Source: Thiocapsa sp. UBA6158
Lineage (GTDB): Bacteria > Pseudomonadota > Gammaproteobacteria > Chromatiales > Chromatiaceae
Reading direction: 5' to 3'
Length of the DNA stretch: 64,000 bases
Assembly (NCBI RefSeq): GCF_002423035.1
Contig: NZ_DIUM01000030.1
Coordinates: 1 to 64,000 of the forward strand
In this document: piece after piece, positions 43,372-52,192 of the stretch
How positions within the stretch are numbered: the stretch's first letter is position 1
Layout: the number at the start of each line of letters is the position of its first letter
Notes under the pieces: generated by a model
The model's input: the letters and a program-made list of their open reading frames with translations, nothing else
The model's database searches: none
What the model was told of the DNA's origin: nothing
Translations under genes and position numbers: made by a program

Positions 43372-43698
43372 CTAAAAGGGCAGCTTCATCCCGGGCGGCA
43401 AGGGCAGCCCGGCGGTCAGCTCGGCCATGTTCTCCTTCGCCTTCTCGGCGACGCGCTGGCTTGCACCGTTGACGGCGGCGGTGATGAGATCCTCGAGCAT
43501 CTCCTTATCGTCGCCCATCACACCGGGGTCGATCTCCACCCGACTGACCTGATAGCGGCCGTTCATGGTCACCTTCACCATGCCGCCGCCGGACTCGCCG
43601 ACGACCTCTTCCAAGGCGAGCCGCTCCTGGGCCAGCTTCATGTCTTCCTGCATCTTCTGCGCTTGCTTGAGCAGGTTGCCGATTCCACCTTTCATCAT
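43372..43698 (-). CDS. ybaB: Nucleoid-associated protein YbaB/EbfC
   Basis: Small dimeric DNA-binding protein of the YbaB family. MKGGIGNLLKQAQKMQEDM at the N-terminus (two Met codons at the start) and VVGESGGGMVKVTMNGR are diagnostic. 108 aa. Located between dnaX and recR. Confidence 0.95.
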   Translation of the reverse strand: MMKGGIGNLLKQAQKMQEDMKLAQERLALEEVVGESGGGMVKVTMNGRYQVSRVEIDPGVMGDDKEMLEDLITAAVNGASQRVAEKAKENMAELTAGLPLPPGMKLPF

Positions 43699-43906
43699 GC
43701 ATCGTCGCGGGAAACCCCGGCCGCGGGGCCGAGGCGGGATAGCGCACGGCGCCGAACGCCGTCCATCTCCCGCATCCTCTCTTCTCGGTTGGCTATCTCT
43801 TTGGAAGAATCAGTCGCAGTGCGACCCCAGTCCATCCGAATCTCCGAGCGGAGATTCAGCGCAACAGAAACACCCGGGGAGACGGTTCTCTACCGCCCGC
43901 CGGTCT

Positions 43907-45631
43907 TCAATCGGCCGGCTCGATACTCCCGGCGATCCAGCTCGCGTCGAGCTCGTCCTGCATCGCGCGCGCGATCGGGTCCTCCTCCATCGCGGAGACC
44001 GCCGCCTGGCGACGCTCGCCGGTCTCGCGCTCGCGTCGCCGAGCCAGGGTCTCGCGCTGCGGCCGGGCGACCTGGATGTCGAGCTTCACCGCCGTCCCCA
44101 TGGCCTTCTCCAGAGCGGCGTGCAGGCGCGCTTCCGCACCCGGCGAGCGCAGATGCTCGGCGGCCGGATCCAAGCCGAGCGAGAGTTGTCCGTCGGCCCA
44201 GCCTTTCAGATCGCAATGATGGGCGATCTGGCTCGCGATCCCGCCCAGCTCCAAACGATCGACGAGTTGGAGCCATTCCGCGTGCGAGGTGAGTACGACT
44301 GCGCGCGCGGCGCCTGCAATCTCGGTCGGCGCATGAGTCGCGGCAGCGGCCCGATGCGCCGGCGCCGGCTCGGCAAGACGCGGCTCGGCAACCGGCCGGA
44401 GCATCGATACCGGCGAGGATACGGGCGAGGATACCGGCGAGCCCGCCGCACCGCCGGCGGACTCGGCCGGACGCATCGCACCGCCGGTCGCGGTCTCGCG
44501 CAGGGTCGCGGGGCGTGGCGGCGCGCGGGTCGGCTCGTCCCGATTCGTGCCCGGCCGAAACGCCAGGGCGCGCAAAAGGACCATCTCGAAGCCGGCACGC
44601 GGATCCGGGGCGAGCGGCAGGTCGCCTTGCCCGATCAGCGCCACCTGATAGTAAAGCTGAAGATCCTCGGCCGGGAGCCGATCCGCCAACGCCTTCAGGC
44701 GCGCGGCGTCCGGATCGTCCGGGGCCAGCGTCTCGGGTACCTGCTGAAGCAGTGCCAAGCGGTGCAGCAGCGCGATCAGCTCGCGCAGCAGCGCTTCGAA
44801 ATCCGGTGTCAGCGAGGCCACGCGCTCGACCTCTGCCAAGACACGCGCCCCGTCTCCCGCGGCCAGCGCATCGAGCAGGTCCAGGGTCAGATCGCCAGGC
44901 AGGGTCCCGAGCATGGTGCGCACGCCCGACTCCTCGACCCGCCCGCCGCCGAAGGCGATCGCCTGATCGAGCAGACTCAGGCCGTCGCGCATGCTCCCGT
45001 CGGCCCCGCGGGCCAGCAAGGGCAGCGCGGAGGCCTGAAACACGAGACCTTCGGCCTCCAGGACATGCTGAAGCCGGGCACGGATCTCCTCGGGCAAGAG
45101 GCGTCGCAGATTCAACTGCAGACAGCGCGAGAGCACCGTGACCGGGACCTTCTGCGGGTCGGTGGTCGCGAGCAGGAACTTCACATGCGGCGGCGGCTCC
45201 TCCAAGGTCTTCAACAAGGCGTTGAAGCTGTGGTTGGAGAACATGTGCACCTCGTCGATCAGATAGACCTTGTAGCGTGCACGGGCCGGGGCATAGGGGA
45301 CGTTGTCCAGAAGCTCGCGGGTCTGATCGACCTTGGTGCGCGAGGCGGCATCCACCTCGATGAGATCCACGAATCGACCGCCGTCGATCTCTCGACAGGA
45401 CGAGCAGACACCGCAGGGACGCGCGCTCACGCCCTCCTCGCAGTTCAGCGCCTTGGCGAGGATACGGGCAAGCGTGGTCTTGCCGACACCGCGGGTGCCG
45501 GTAAAGAGGTAGGCATGATGGAGCTGGTCGCGATCGAGCGCGTTGGAGAGTGCGCGGACCACATGCGATTGTCCGACCAGATCATCGAAGCTCTTGGGGC
45601 GCCATTTGCGGGCGAGCACCTGGTAGGACAT
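43907..45631 (-). CDS. dnaX: DNA polymerase III subunits gamma/tau
   Basis: Clamp-loader ATPase. Walker A GTRGVGKTT (45-53), zinc module Cys64/Cys73/Cys76/Cys79, DEVHMFSNHSFNALLKTLEE and the sensor SRC motif are intact. The C-terminal third is Ala/Pro-rich with a tau-type domain. No A-rich slippery heptamer of the E. coli kind was seen, so a separate gamma form is not predicted. The start at 45631 gives the canonical MSYQVLARKWRP. 574 aa. 4.5S RNA lies 198 bp upstream. Confidence 0.96.
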   Translation of the reverse strand: MSYQVLARKWRPKSFDDLVGQSHVVRALSNALDRDQLHHAYLFTGTRGVGKTTLARILAKALNCEEGVSARPCGVCSSCREIDGGRFVDLIEVDAASRTKVDQTRELLDNVPYAPARARYKVYLIDEVHMFSNHSFNALLKTLEEPPPHVKFLLATTDPQKVPVTVLSRCLQLNLRRLLPEEIRARLQHVLEAEGLVFQASALPLLARGADGSMRDGLSLLDQAIAFGGGRVEESGVRTMLGTLPGDLTLDLLDALAAGDGARVLAEVERVASLTPDFEALLRELIALLHRLALLQQVPETLAPDDPDAARLKALADRLPAEDLQLYYQVALIGQGDLPLAPDPRAGFEMVLLRALAFRPGTNRDEPTRAPPRPATLRETATGGAMRPAESAGGAAGSPVSSPVSSPVSMLRPVAEPRLAEPAPAHRAAAATHAPTEIAGAARAVVLTSHAEWLQLVDRLELGGIASQIAHHCDLKGWADGQLSLGLDPAAEHLRSPGAEARLHAALEKAMGTAVKLDIQVARPQRETLARRRERETGERRQAAVSAMEEDPIARAMQDELDASWIAGSIEPAD

Positions 45632-45828
45632 GCGTGATTCGAGTCGGACGAATTCCGTGTGGAGGCGACTGATAGGAACGGTAACGGGCATCCGGTGCCG
45701 GGTCTTGCCGGTGACCACACTGCCGTCCATCCGGCGATGAGTGCGCGGACTCGAGGGTCATGTCGGCCGAGCCGATCTTCACGGCCTGCGCGACGACGTC
45801 CACTTGCCCGTCCGGATCGGGCGGGGGC

Positions 45829-45940
45829 GGCGGCCGACGCCAGCCACACCCCGGCACACGCTTCAACCGCTGCGGCTGCTCCCTTCCGGGCCTGACCGGG
45901 TTCACGGTTTCGCGTTGCGAGGGGACCGGCGCAAGCCACC
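45829..45940 (-). ncRNA. ffs: 4.5S RNA of the signal recognition particle
   Basis: The minus strand carries the universally conserved Ffh-binding core: GGTCAGGCCCGGAAGGGAGC with the GGAA tetraloop, followed by AGCCGC and then GTGTGCCGGGGTGTGGCTGG. The ends GGTGGC and GCCGCC pair to close the hairpin, giving about 112 nt, close to the 114 nt of E. coli. Adjacent to dnaX as in Pseudomonas. The ends are estimated from pairing. Confidence 0.93.
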
Positions 45941-46195
45941 ATGACATCGACATCCGGACCATGGCCCGAGTCGACGTGCAAGGTTAACAAAGCGCACGAC
46001 CGAAGACAAACGCCCGACGATCCGCGCCGGACCGAGGCGCCCTTCTGCACTTGCCCGACACCCGCATCGACCCGACCGCTCGGGCGTGGCAGACTTGTCG
46101 CGTCCGACCCTTGGCCGGGTCCGAGCGTCGGTCATGGCCGAGTCCGCCGGCTCGGGACCCGCACCAACAGACCCGCCGAGGCATCCTGATTCCCA

Positions 46196-47473
46196 ATGCG
46201 CGCCATCTCACCGCCCATCCTTCTCCTCGGGACGCTCCTCATCGGCGGCGGCGCCGGCGCGCTCGCCGCCGAGACCGACCTTTCAGCGGCCGAGCCATCC
46301 CGAACCCAGCCGGATGTCTGGAACCGAACCCTCGAGACCGCCACCGAATGGTGGCAACGCTCGCGCGATTTCGCCGACCGGGCGGTCGCCGACGCCAAAG
46401 GACTCTTCGCCGAGGATCGGGATTTCGCCCGGGTCTGGGAGAACGTTGTCCCCAAGCTGGATTCGGCGTTGGTGCTGGAAGAGCGCCACGGCGAGTTGCC
46501 CGAGCGGGCCTGGTTCGAGACCGACCAGCGCTCCAATCGAGAGGAGATCAACGCACTGCTCGACGCCGCGGTGGAGATCCTCTCGACCTCGCCGATCCAA
46601 AACTACCGCGAGCGAATCCGGATCCTTCAAGCCGAGATCGAGAGGGCCCGTGTCGGGATCGCCGATGCCCGTCAGAAACGGATCTCCGCACCTGCAGAGT
46701 CGACCCTCAAGAAGACGGTCGCGGATTACGATCGCTCGATCGCGTCGCTGGAGGACGACATCGATCGTCTGAACGGCGAGCTGGCCGCGGTCAAACGGGA
46801 GTTCGCGGGCGAGCTGCGCCAAATGGGCATCGACCTGGGCGACGATCAGATCGAGCTGCTGCTCTCGACCGTGGTCGGCGACAACATGGTCGACCTCGGC
46901 ATTCTGTTCGACAACGTCAAGGCCATCACCGCCCAGCTCGAGGTGCTGGTCGCCCAGAGCGGCGAGGATCTGCAGAGCGCGCGACGCTATTACGGCCTCT
47001 ATGTCGTCCTGCTGCAGGCGCTCAACCGCATGCACCTGCAGATCGAGGAGGCGATCGGGGAGCAGTATGTGCCGCAGATCGACGCCATCATCGCGCGTGC
47101 GCAGACACTTTCCGGCGAGACCCGACGCTTGCAGCGCGAGTCGCCGGGGCGACAGGAGGTGCTCGCGGCCAACCTGGAGGCACAAGAGCTGACCGTGCAG
47201 GCCGCCGAGATCTATCGCCGATATCTCAGGGACCAGGCGACACAGGTGAAGCAAGCTCGACGCGAGCTTGAAAAGGATATCGCCGCCGCCTGGAATACCT
47301 ACGAGACGGTGCGGGTGTCCGGCGAGCTGGTCAGCCTGGTCCGATCGAGCCAGCAGCTTCTCGAAGGACTCATGAATCGCCAGGTCCCGGCCCTGCGCCC
47401 CTTTGAAAACTTGGAGATGCAACGCGAATTCCAAAAACTCACCGAGCAGCTGCGTGCCCGCAGCCCCGGCTGA
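46196..47473 (+). CDS. Secreted coiled-coil protein, unknown function
   Basis: A 425-aa protein I do not recognise. Signal peptide MRAISPPILLLGTLLIGGGA with cleavage near ALA-A at 24. The mature part is nearly all helical; strong coiled-coil character at about residues 140-205 (YRERIRILQAEIERARVGIA and DRSIASLEDDIDRLNGELA) and 325-390. No Cys and no lipobox, so probably soluble in the periplasm. Two possible starts share the frame; the one chosen opens the signal peptide. The FAH-family gene follows 36 bp downstream on the same strand. Confidence 0.72.
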   Translation: MRAISPPILLLGTLLIGGGAGALAAETDLSAAEPSRTQPDVWNRTLETATEWWQRSRDFADRAVADAKGLFAEDRDFARVWENVVPKLDSALVLEERHGELPERAWFETDQRSNREEINALLDAAVEILSTSPIQNYRERIRILQAEIERARVGIADARQKRISAPAESTLKKTVADYDRSIASLEDDIDRLNGELAAVKREFAGELRQMGIDLGDDQIELLLSTVVGDNMVDLGILFDNVKAITAQLEVLVAQSGEDLQSARRYYGLYVVLLQALNRMHLQIEEAIGEQYVPQIDAIIARAQTLSGETRRLQRESPGRQEVLAANLEAQELTVQAAEIYRRYLRDQATQVKQARRELEKDIAAAWNTYETVRVSGELVSLVRSSQQLLEGLMNRQVPALRPFENLEMQREFQKLTEQLRARSPG

Positions 47474-47509
47474 ATCCCCTATCCATACGCTATCGACGAG
47501 AACCCGAAC

Positions 47510-48316
47510 ATGAAGATCGCCCGCTTTCTGGACATCCACGGCACCATCCATTACGGAACCCCGATCGACGCCGGGCATGCCATCCGACTTGGCGGGCACC
47601 TCTACGAGGGCCTGACCGAGACCACCGACGAGATCGCGGTGGCACGCTGGCTGGCGCCGATCGCACCCGTCAACGTCTACGGCATCGGCCTGAACTATCG
47701 CGCCCATGCCGAAGAGACCGGGGCCGCCATCCCGTCCAACCCGGTCGTTTTCATGAAGCCCACGACGGCGATCACGGACCCGGGCGAACCCATCATTCTG
47801 CCGAACGCCTGCGAGCACGGCCCCGAGGTCGACTACGAGGCCGAGCTGGCCGTCGTCATCGGTCGTACGGCGCGCGATGTCTCGGTCGCATCCGCGCTCG
47901 ATTACGTGCTGGGGTACACCTGCGCCAACGACATCTCCGCACGGCGCTGGCAGAAGGAAGGCGGTGCGGGCCAATGGATTCGCGGCAAGAGCTTCGACGG
48001 CTTCTGTCCGCTCGGACCGGTCTTGGTCACCGCGGACGAGATCCCCGACCCGCAGGCACTGAGCGTCATCTGCACACTCAACGGCGAGCGCGTCCAGACC
48101 GGCCACACCAGCGACATGATCTTCACCATCGCCGAGCTGATCGCCTTCTTGAGCCGCGACACCACACTCCTGCCCGGCACCCTGATCATCACGGGCACCC
48201 CGCCCGGTGTGGGCTTCGCGCGCACCCCGCCGCTGTTCCTGAGCGCGGGCGACCGGGTCACGGTCGAGATCGAGCGGATCGGGGCACTGGAGAGCCCCGT
48301 GGTGCAGGCGGTGTAG
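47510..48316 (+). CDS. Fumarylacetoacetate hydrolase family protein
   Basis: A 268-aa enzyme of the FAH superfamily (acylpyruvases, oxaloacetate tautomerases or decarboxylases). N-terminal cap (1-60), then the metal-binding core: IGLNYRAHAEETG, VDYEAELAVVIGR (two acidic ligands), GYTCANDISARRWQ, RGKSFDGFCPLGP and the C-terminal GTPPGVGFAR. The substrate cannot be read from sequence. The TAG stop lies in a repeat element. Confidence 0.88.
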   Translation: MKIARFLDIHGTIHYGTPIDAGHAIRLGGHLYEGLTETTDEIAVARWLAPIAPVNVYGIGLNYRAHAEETGAAIPSNPVVFMKPTTAITDPGEPIILPNACEHGPEVDYEAELAVVIGRTARDVSVASALDYVLGYTCANDISARRWQKEGGAGQWIRGKSFDGFCPLGPVLVTADEIPDPQALSVICTLNGERVQTGHTSDMIFTIAELIAFLSRDTTLLPGTLIITGTPPGVGFARTPPLFLSAGDRVTVEIERIGALESPVVQAV

Positions 48317-48418
48317 GGGCGGTGTAGGGCGGTGTAGGGGCGACTTTAGTCGCCCAGCCAACGCTTACATGGGACCAGGAGGCGACTAAAGTCGCCCCTA
48401 CACCACCTACACCATCTA
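48308..48418. repeat. Hairpin element GTGTAGGGGCGACTTTAGTCGCC between convergent genes
   Basis: A perfect 23-bp inverted repeat (arms 48332-48354 and 48381-48403, 26-nt loop), each arm extended outward by repeats of GGTGTAGG. The outer repeats contain the TAG stops of both flanking genes (48314-48316 plus strand and 48418-48416 minus strand), so the element fills the whole space between the two stops. It may also act as a bidirectional terminator. Confidence 0.85.
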
Positions 48419-48958
48419 CAGCGCGTCGTTCCGCCTCCGATCCAGACCGCCGAGGGGCAGATGACCGAAGACGATATCGCCCTCGGCCCCGTCGTCGAGT
48501 GCGATCTTGCCGATGCCGTTGCGGCCGTCGCCCGCGCGGATGACGTCGGCCCAGCCGCTGCGCCCGTCGTCGCAATAAACATCGAAAACGGCGTCGGCCG
48601 ATCCGGTGATGGCGTTGTAGGCGCCGCGGCAGCCGTTCCGGCCGTTGGAGACACGAAAATCGGCTTTGAAGGGATTGGAACGGTAATCGCCGACGTAAAC
48701 CTCCCCGCCCATGACGACGGCGAAGGGGCCGGAGGTGGAATAGCCCGCAGGCAGCGGATCCGGTTGGCCGAGGTCGATCTCGTCGAGCACCTGGCTCACG
48801 CAGGAGGAGTAGGACTCCGGATCCAGGTGCGCGCAGAGCCGCCGGGCATAATCCATCGGCGAAACGCTCGCACCGATCCCGCCGAGATGATTCGGCGGCA
48901 CGAGTCCGCAGGCCCCGAGCACGATCGGCAACAGGGCGACGAGATGGCGTCGGGTCAT
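48416..48958 (-). CDS. Lipoprotein, unknown function
   Basis: A 180-aa predicted lipoprotein: MTRRHLVALLPIVLGACGLV has lipobox LGAC (Cys17). The first half has CAHLDPESYSSCVSQVL; the second half is Gly- and Asp-rich, beta-like (VVMGGEVYVGDYRSNPFKAD, GAYNAITGSADAVFDVYCDD). No family recognised. Its TAG stop is inside the GTAGGGG element. Confidence 0.68.
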   Translation of the reverse strand: MTRRHLVALLPIVLGACGLVPPNHLGGIGASVSPMDYARRLCAHLDPESYSSCVSQVLDEIDLGQPDPLPAGYSTSGPFAVVMGGEVYVGDYRSNPFKADFRVSNGRNGCRGAYNAITGSADAVFDVYCDDGRSGWADVIRAGDGRNGIGKIALDDGAEGDIVFGHLPLGGLDRRRNDAL

Positions 48959-49297
48959 AAGCGTTCTCCGCGCAAGACGACCGTTGAACGTCGCGGGCCG
49001 GCCGGTCGGGTCAGGACGGCTGTGGGTGCCGGTCGAGGCCGCGTCGATTCGGATCCTTGCCCGATAAGCACGCGATCAGTTTAGGCCCAATCGGCCCCGC
49101 CGGGGAGCCATTTCAACCCCTCTCCCGAATCCCGGGTCCCGCGGTCCATTGCTCGGCCGATGTAGGGATCGGCGCGTGAAGCCCGTGCATCCCGCCCTGC
49201 ACAGCGGGGCGCTTTCGGACTAGAGTTGCCGCAACGGCGAGCCCCGGATGCGGCTGCCCCCGATCTCGAAATCAACCCGACACGGAGCGACTCAGGG
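48959..49297. other. Gene-free divergent gap between two lipoprotein genes
   Basis: A 339-bp gap separating divergently transcribed lipoprotein genes. No ORF with family features, repeat or clear promoter was found by eye; it should hold two promoters. Confidence 0.5.
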
Positions 49298-49732
49298 ATG
49301 CAAACCAGGCCATTCATACACGGAATCAAGCTCAGAGAGGGGCTCGGCGAGGGGCTACCCGAGACGACTCGGCTCGGCGCGCGGCCGAGCCCGCGTCTAC
49401 TCCTCCTCGGCCTCTCGAGCCTGCTCCTCGCGGTCCTGTCGGGCGGCTGCGCCCAATCGCCGGGTTTGCCCGGACAACTCGCGGAACTCAGCTGTATCGG
49501 CGCATGCAAAAGTGCCCGCGACAGGTGCAACGCCGATGCGCGCTACGACTATCGCCAGTGCCAAGCCGGCTACAGCGAGGCATTCGTCGACTACCGCCGG
49601 TGTCTAGCTTCGGCATTCGAGCGCTCCGATTGCGGTTATCCCTGGTGGTCCTGTGCGGAGAATCTCTACGGCTACTGCGCCAATCGCGCCGTCGAGTGCG
49701 AGCAAGCCTGCCGGGCACGCAACGCCCCCTGA
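49298..49732 (+). CDS. Cysteine-rich lipoprotein, unknown function
   Basis: A 144-aa predicted lipoprotein, lipobox SGGC (Cys51) after LLLLGLSSLLLAVL. The mature domain of about 90 residues has ten Cys at spacings like SCIGACKSARDRC, YDYRQCQ and YRRCLAS, with many Tyr and Arg, suggesting five disulfides in a small helical fold. Not recognised. The ATG at 49298 gives a long polar n-region; the Leu-rich core could also be reached from an internal start. The 154-bp gap to cysS shows nothing. Confidence 0.65.
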   Translation: MQTRPFIHGIKLREGLGEGLPETTRLGARPSPRLLLLGLSSLLLAVLSGGCAQSPGLPGQLAELSCIGACKSARDRCNADARYDYRQCQAGYSEAFVDYRRCLASAFERSDCGYPWWSCAENLYGYCANRAVECEQACRARNAP

Positions 49733-49886
49733 CCCCCCCAAAAATTCGTAGTATGGTTAAGCGCAGCGAAACCCGTCGTCCCCGCTCGAACGCCTGAACC
49801 CAGCCCCGCCAACGCACCTCCGGCGGAAGCGATCGTCGCGCGGATCACTCGGTTCGGATGCATTCATAGTCGTTGCGGATCCAAGA

Positions 49887-51287
49887 TCAAGCCCCGCGAC
49901 GCCACGCCGTCCCGCTCGGCCCATCCTCGAGACCGATGCCCGCCTCGCTCAGCAGCTTGCGCAGACGATCGGCCTCGGCCCAATCCTTGGCGGCGCGGGC
50001 GGCGATACGCGCCTGAACCAGACTCTCGATCTGCGCGTCCGACATCCCGCCGTCGTCGGCCCGGCCGCGCAGATAGAGCTCCGGATCCTCCTGCAGGATG
50101 CCGAGAATGCCGCCGAGTCGTCGCAGCACCGCCGCCGGGCCGGCGGCGGCCCCGGGATCATCCGCTCGAATACGGTTGACCTCGCGCACCAGATCGAACA
50201 GGACCGCAAGCGCCTCGGGCGTGTTGAAGTCGTCGTCCATCGCGGCGTGAAAACGCTCGACGAAGGGCGTGGCAACGGACGCATCCACGGCCTCGGGCGC
50301 AAGGTCCGGCACGCCGCGCAAGGCCGTGTAGAGTCGTGTGAGTGCCGCACGGGCCTGCTCGAGGTGCTCGTCGTCGTAGTTGAGCGGGCTGCGGTACTGG
50401 CTGGTCAGGATGAAATAGCGCACCTCCTCGGGCCGGAAGCGCTGCAGGATCTCGCGCACGGTGAAGAAGTTGCCCAGCGACTTGGACATCTTCTCTTCGT
50501 TCACGCGCACGAACCCGTTGTGCATCCAGACGTTCACGAAGGGCTCGCCGGTCGCGCCCTCGGACTGGGCGATCTCGTTCTCGTGATGCGGGAACTGCAG
50601 ATCCGCCCCGCCGCCGTGGATGTCGAAATGGCTGCCCAATGCGCAGGTGCTCATGGCCGAGCACTCGATATGCCAGCCCGGCCGGCCCGAGCCCCAGGGC
50701 GACTCCCAGGCCGGCTCGCCGGGCTTGGCGGACTTCCAGAGCGCGAAGTCCAGCGGATCGCGCTTGGCCTCGTCGACCTCCACCCGGGCGCCCGCGCGCA
50801 GGTCCTGCGGATCCTTGCCCGAGAGCTTGCCGTAGCCGGGAAAGCGCGCAACCGCGTAATAGACATCGCCGTTCTCGGCGACATAGGCGAGCCCCTTCTC
50901 GATCAGGGTGCCGATCATGGCGAGGATCTCGTCCATGTGCGCGGTCGCGCGCGGCTCGTCGGTCGGCCGCAGGATACCGAGCGCATCGGAGTCCTCGTGC
51001 ATCGCCCGGATGAAACGCTCGGTCAGCGCCTGCATCGGCTCGCCGGCCTCGGCGGCACGGCGGATGATCTTGTCGTCGATGTCCGTGATGTTGCGGATAT
51101 AGGTCACCTCGTAGCCGAGCGCACGCAGATAGCGATAGACGACATCGAAGACCACCATCACGCGCGCATGGCCGAGATGGCAGTAGTCGTAGACGGTCAT
51201 CCCGCAGACGTACATGCGCACCTTGCCGGGCTCGATCGGCTGAAAGGGGTCTTTGCGGCGTGTGAGGCTATTGTGGATCTGCAACAT
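49887..51287 (-). CDS. cysS: Cysteinyl-tRNA synthetase
   Basis: Class I aminoacyl-tRNA synthetase charging tRNA-Cys. The zinc Cys is in MYVCGMTVYDYCHLGHARV, where the HIGH motif appears as HLGH; further zinc ligands are in HIECSAMS and HHENEIAQSE; the KMSKS motif is EEKMSKSLGN. The start at 51287 gives MLQIHNSLTRRKDPF, as in the family. 466 aa. Divergent from ppiB, with a full copy of the dispersed repeat in the 382-bp gap. Confidence 0.96.
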   Translation of the reverse strand: MLQIHNSLTRRKDPFQPIEPGKVRMYVCGMTVYDYCHLGHARVMVVFDVVYRYLRALGYEVTYIRNITDIDDKIIRRAAEAGEPMQALTERFIRAMHEDSDALGILRPTDEPRATAHMDEILAMIGTLIEKGLAYVAENGDVYYAVARFPGYGKLSGKDPQDLRAGARVEVDEAKRDPLDFALWKSAKPGEPAWESPWGSGRPGWHIECSAMSTCALGSHFDIHGGGADLQFPHHENEIAQSEGATGEPFVNVWMHNGFVRVNEEKMSKSLGNFFTVREILQRFRPEEVRYFILTSQYRSPLNYDDEHLEQARAALTRLYTALRGVPDLAPEAVDASVATPFVERFHAAMDDDFNTPEALAVLFDLVREVNRIRADDPGAAAGPAAVLRRLGGILGILQEDPELYLRGRADDGGMSDAQIESLVQARIAARAAKDWAEADRLRKLLSEAGIGLEDGPSGTAWRRGA

Positions 51288-51427
51288 GGAATGCACTCGC
51301 GAGTGGGTTGGTCCGGGCCGCAACAGGTCCGGAGCCGGGTTCCGGCAAGCCAGGCATGGTAACAAAGCCGAGGATGCAGGCGTGAACCCGCCTTTCCCCG
51401 ACTGCGCAAAGCCCGTACCATTGAACC

Positions 51428-51622
51428 TAAACCGCGTCCAGAGCGAGATGCGCACTTTCGAGTGAACTCGACGTTTGGCGCGTCCACCTCCCTTAGCGGG
51501 GACGCGGTTTAAAACTTGATCTTTTTGAATACTTTAAACCGCGCAGGCTCCGAACATGTCTCGGAGCCGGCGCGGCCATGCCAATTCAACAAACGACGCA
51601 TACCACGCCGGGCGCGGTTTAA
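51428..51622 (+). repeat. Composite repeat family, full copy (copy D)
   Basis: Left module 51428-51511, AT-rich linker, right module 51534-51622 (TTAAACCGCGCAGGCTCC to GGGCGCGGTTTAA, with CGCATACCACGCC). The right module holds its own internal palindrome around GGCTCCGAACATGTCTCGGAGCC. It lies in the divergent promoter region of cysS and ppiB; the right end stops about 30 bp before the ppiB ribosome site. The rest of 51288-51669 shows no gene. Confidence 0.87.
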
Positions 51623-51669
51623 ACCCGAGTGCGCCGCCGGCGCGCCAGTACAGCCTGCGGAGATCTCTG

Positions 51670-52158
51670 ATGATCAAGCTCACCACCAACCACGGCGACA
51701 TCCTCCTCGAGCTGGATGCCGAGAAGGCGCCCAAGACCTGCGCGAACTTCGAGCAGTATGTCCGCGACGGTCACTACGACGGGACGCTGTTTCACCGCGT
51801 CATCGACGGTTTCATGATCCAGGGCGGCGGCATGAGGCCGGACTTCACGCCCAAGCCGACACGCGCTCCGGTCGAGAACGAAGCAAAGAACGGACTGAAG
51901 AACCTCGAGGGCACGCTCGCCATGGCACGCACCATGGATCCGCACTCGGCGACGTCGCAGTTCTTCATCAATGTCGCGGACAACGGCTTCCTGGATTATC
52001 CGGGGCAGGACGGCTGGGGCTACTGCGTCTTCGGACACGTCGTCGAGGGCATGGATGTCGTCAACGCCATCCGCGGCGTGCAGACCGGAACGCGTCACGG
52101 GCACCAGGATGTCCCGGTCGAGGATGTCGTCCTCGAGCAGGCGGGTGTGGTCGAGTAA
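51670..52158 (+). CDS. ppiB: Peptidyl-prolyl cis-trans isomerase B (cyclophilin)
   Basis: Cytoplasmic cyclophilin-type isomerase. Active-site motifs FHRVIDGFMIQGG and SQFFINVADN are intact. 162 aa with no signal peptide, so the cytoplasmic PpiB type. The start at 51670 gives MIKLTTNHGDILLELD. lpxH follows at 34 bp; the cysS/ppiB/lpxH neighbourhood is the same set as in E. coli, there in lpxH-ppiB-cysS order. Confidence 0.96.
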   Translation: MIKLTTNHGDILLELDAEKAPKTCANFEQYVRDGHYDGTLFHRVIDGFMIQGGGMRPDFTPKPTRAPVENEAKNGLKNLEGTLAMARTMDPHSATSQFFINVADNGFLDYPGQDGWGYCVFGHVVEGMDVVNAIRGVQTGTRHGHQDVPVEDVVLEQAGVVE

Positions 52159-52192
52159 CGCCCCGCGCCGGGACCGGAGCGACGACCGCCGC

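Noticed and set aside
43907..45631. Programmed frameshift in dnaX producing a gamma subunit
   Set aside because: No A-rich slippery heptamer followed by a hairpin was seen; the gene appears to encode only the full-length form.
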